Shown: piece after piece, positions 63,495 to 64,000 of the stretch
Layout: each line of letters opens with the position of its first letter
Numbering within the stretch: the first letter of the stretch is position 1
DNA from: Dromiciops gliroides
Taxonomy: Eukaryota > Chordata > Mammalia > Microbiotheria > Microbiotheriidae
Assembly (NCBI RefSeq): GCF_019393635.1
Contig: NC_057864.1
Coordinates: forward strand, 477,728,617 to 477,792,616
Direction: 5' to 3'
Length of the DNA stretch: 64,000 bases
Notes under the pieces: generated by a model
What the model saw: the letters and a program-made list of their open reading frames with translations, nothing else
The model's database searches: none
Told to the model about the DNA's origin: nothing
Translations under genes and position numbers: made by a program

Positions 63495-63735
63495 TGTGGT
63501 GCCCAGTCTCTGGAAGACCTGAGTTCACATCCAGCCACAAACACTACCTATGGCTTGGATGGGTCACCTAACTGTTCTCTGCCTCAGTTTCCTCATCTGT
63601 AAGATGGTGATGCTAACAGCCCCCACCCACCAAGGTTATTGGGAAGATACACTGGAGTATATAATCATCCTAAAGCTCTCTCCACAGTGCTTGCCACATA
63701 GTAGGCACTATATAAATGCTAGCTGCTATCAGCAT
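63495..63735 (+). repeat. MIR-type SINE
   Basis: It carries GCCTCAGTTTCCTCATCTG and an L2/MIR-like end, CATAGTAGGCACTATATAAATG. Confidence 0.7.
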
Positions 63736-63770
63736 CTTTAATATGCAGCCACAAGAGTGCCTGGGAGGGA

Positions 63771-63916
63771 CAGCCACGGGGCGCAGTGGATAAAGCACCG
63801 GTCCCGGAGTCAGGAGGACCTGAGTTCAAATCCCGCCTCAGACACATGATACTTACTAGCTGTGTGACCCTGGGCAAGTCACTTAACCCTCATTGCCCCG
63901 CCCCTTCCCCAAAAAA
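63771..63916 (+). repeat. SINE1-type near the right edge
   Basis: A full plus-strand copy with CCCCGCC before its short A-tail. Confidence 0.92.
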
Positions 63917-64000
63917 GGCAAATGGTGAAAGTGACAAAAATAATCATGTCCTGTCAGTAATGCCTCTTTAGCCATGTGATCTGAACAAGTCACTTAACCT

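Larger units (their letters stand above)
58378..64000 (+). other. DTX2: DTX2 intron 3, continues past the window
   Basis: I found no sequence resembling the next DTX2 exons (the A-L-A-G-M-T-S-V-L-M region or RING) before the right edge. The intron contains MIR-type and SINE1 copies and an unclassified repeat near 63080-63240. Confidence 0.65.

Noticed and set aside
58378-64000. Later DTX2 exons (linker end, RING, DTC)
   Set aside because: I searched by eye for the conserved phrases known from human DTX2 and found none; the exons probably lie beyond the window.

Overview
The window is a stretch of marsupial nuclear genome. It is crowded with one young tRNA-derived SINE family (about 45 copies, most with an A-rich tail and direct repeats of the target site), MAR1-type SINEs, marsupial L1 3' ends, older L2/MIR relics and a few LTR fossils. 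The SINE consensus resembles the opossum SINE1 type more than the Australian WSINE type, so a didelphid opossum such as Monodelphis is my best guess. The family match is from memory and the species call is inference.

Two protein-coding genes can be read, both on the + strand. ZP3, the egg-coat glycoprotein, is complete in eight coding exons (4788-11858) with consistent splice phases and gives a 411-residue protein. DTX2, the Deltex-type E3 ubiquitin ligase, begins at a CpG-island promoter near 45.2 kb. It has a non-coding first exon ending at 45458, exon 2 with the start codon (54377-54707) and exon 3 (57747-58377), and continues past the right edge. ZP3 lies beside DTX2 in human as well, so conserved gene order supports both identifications. 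The two genes have no evident functional link: one is an oocyte-specific secreted protein, the other a widely expressed Notch/ADP-ribose-linked ligase.

Layout: 1-4.4 kb holds a decayed C2H2 zinc-finger gene fragment and an old L1. 4.4-11.9 kb is ZP3 with its promoter. 11.9-45 kb is intergenic DNA built from nested repeats: L2 interrupted by L1 and SINE, four SINEs stacked at one target site, an LTR element buried in a SINE tail, solo LTRs, and several micro- and minisatellites. 45-64 kb is the 5' part of DTX2 with a 9-kb first intron and at least 5.6 kb of third intron.

The most interesting protein-level point is in ZP3. The usual furin site just before the external hydrophobic patch is absent, while a good R-S-R-R motif lies about 20 residues upstream. 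At the DNA level the best points are repeated reuse of single insertion sites by SINEs and L1, the layered SINE/LTR insertion at 33-35 kb, and two upstream ORFs in front of the DTX2 start. I found no operon-like, CRISPR-like or otherwise new system here.
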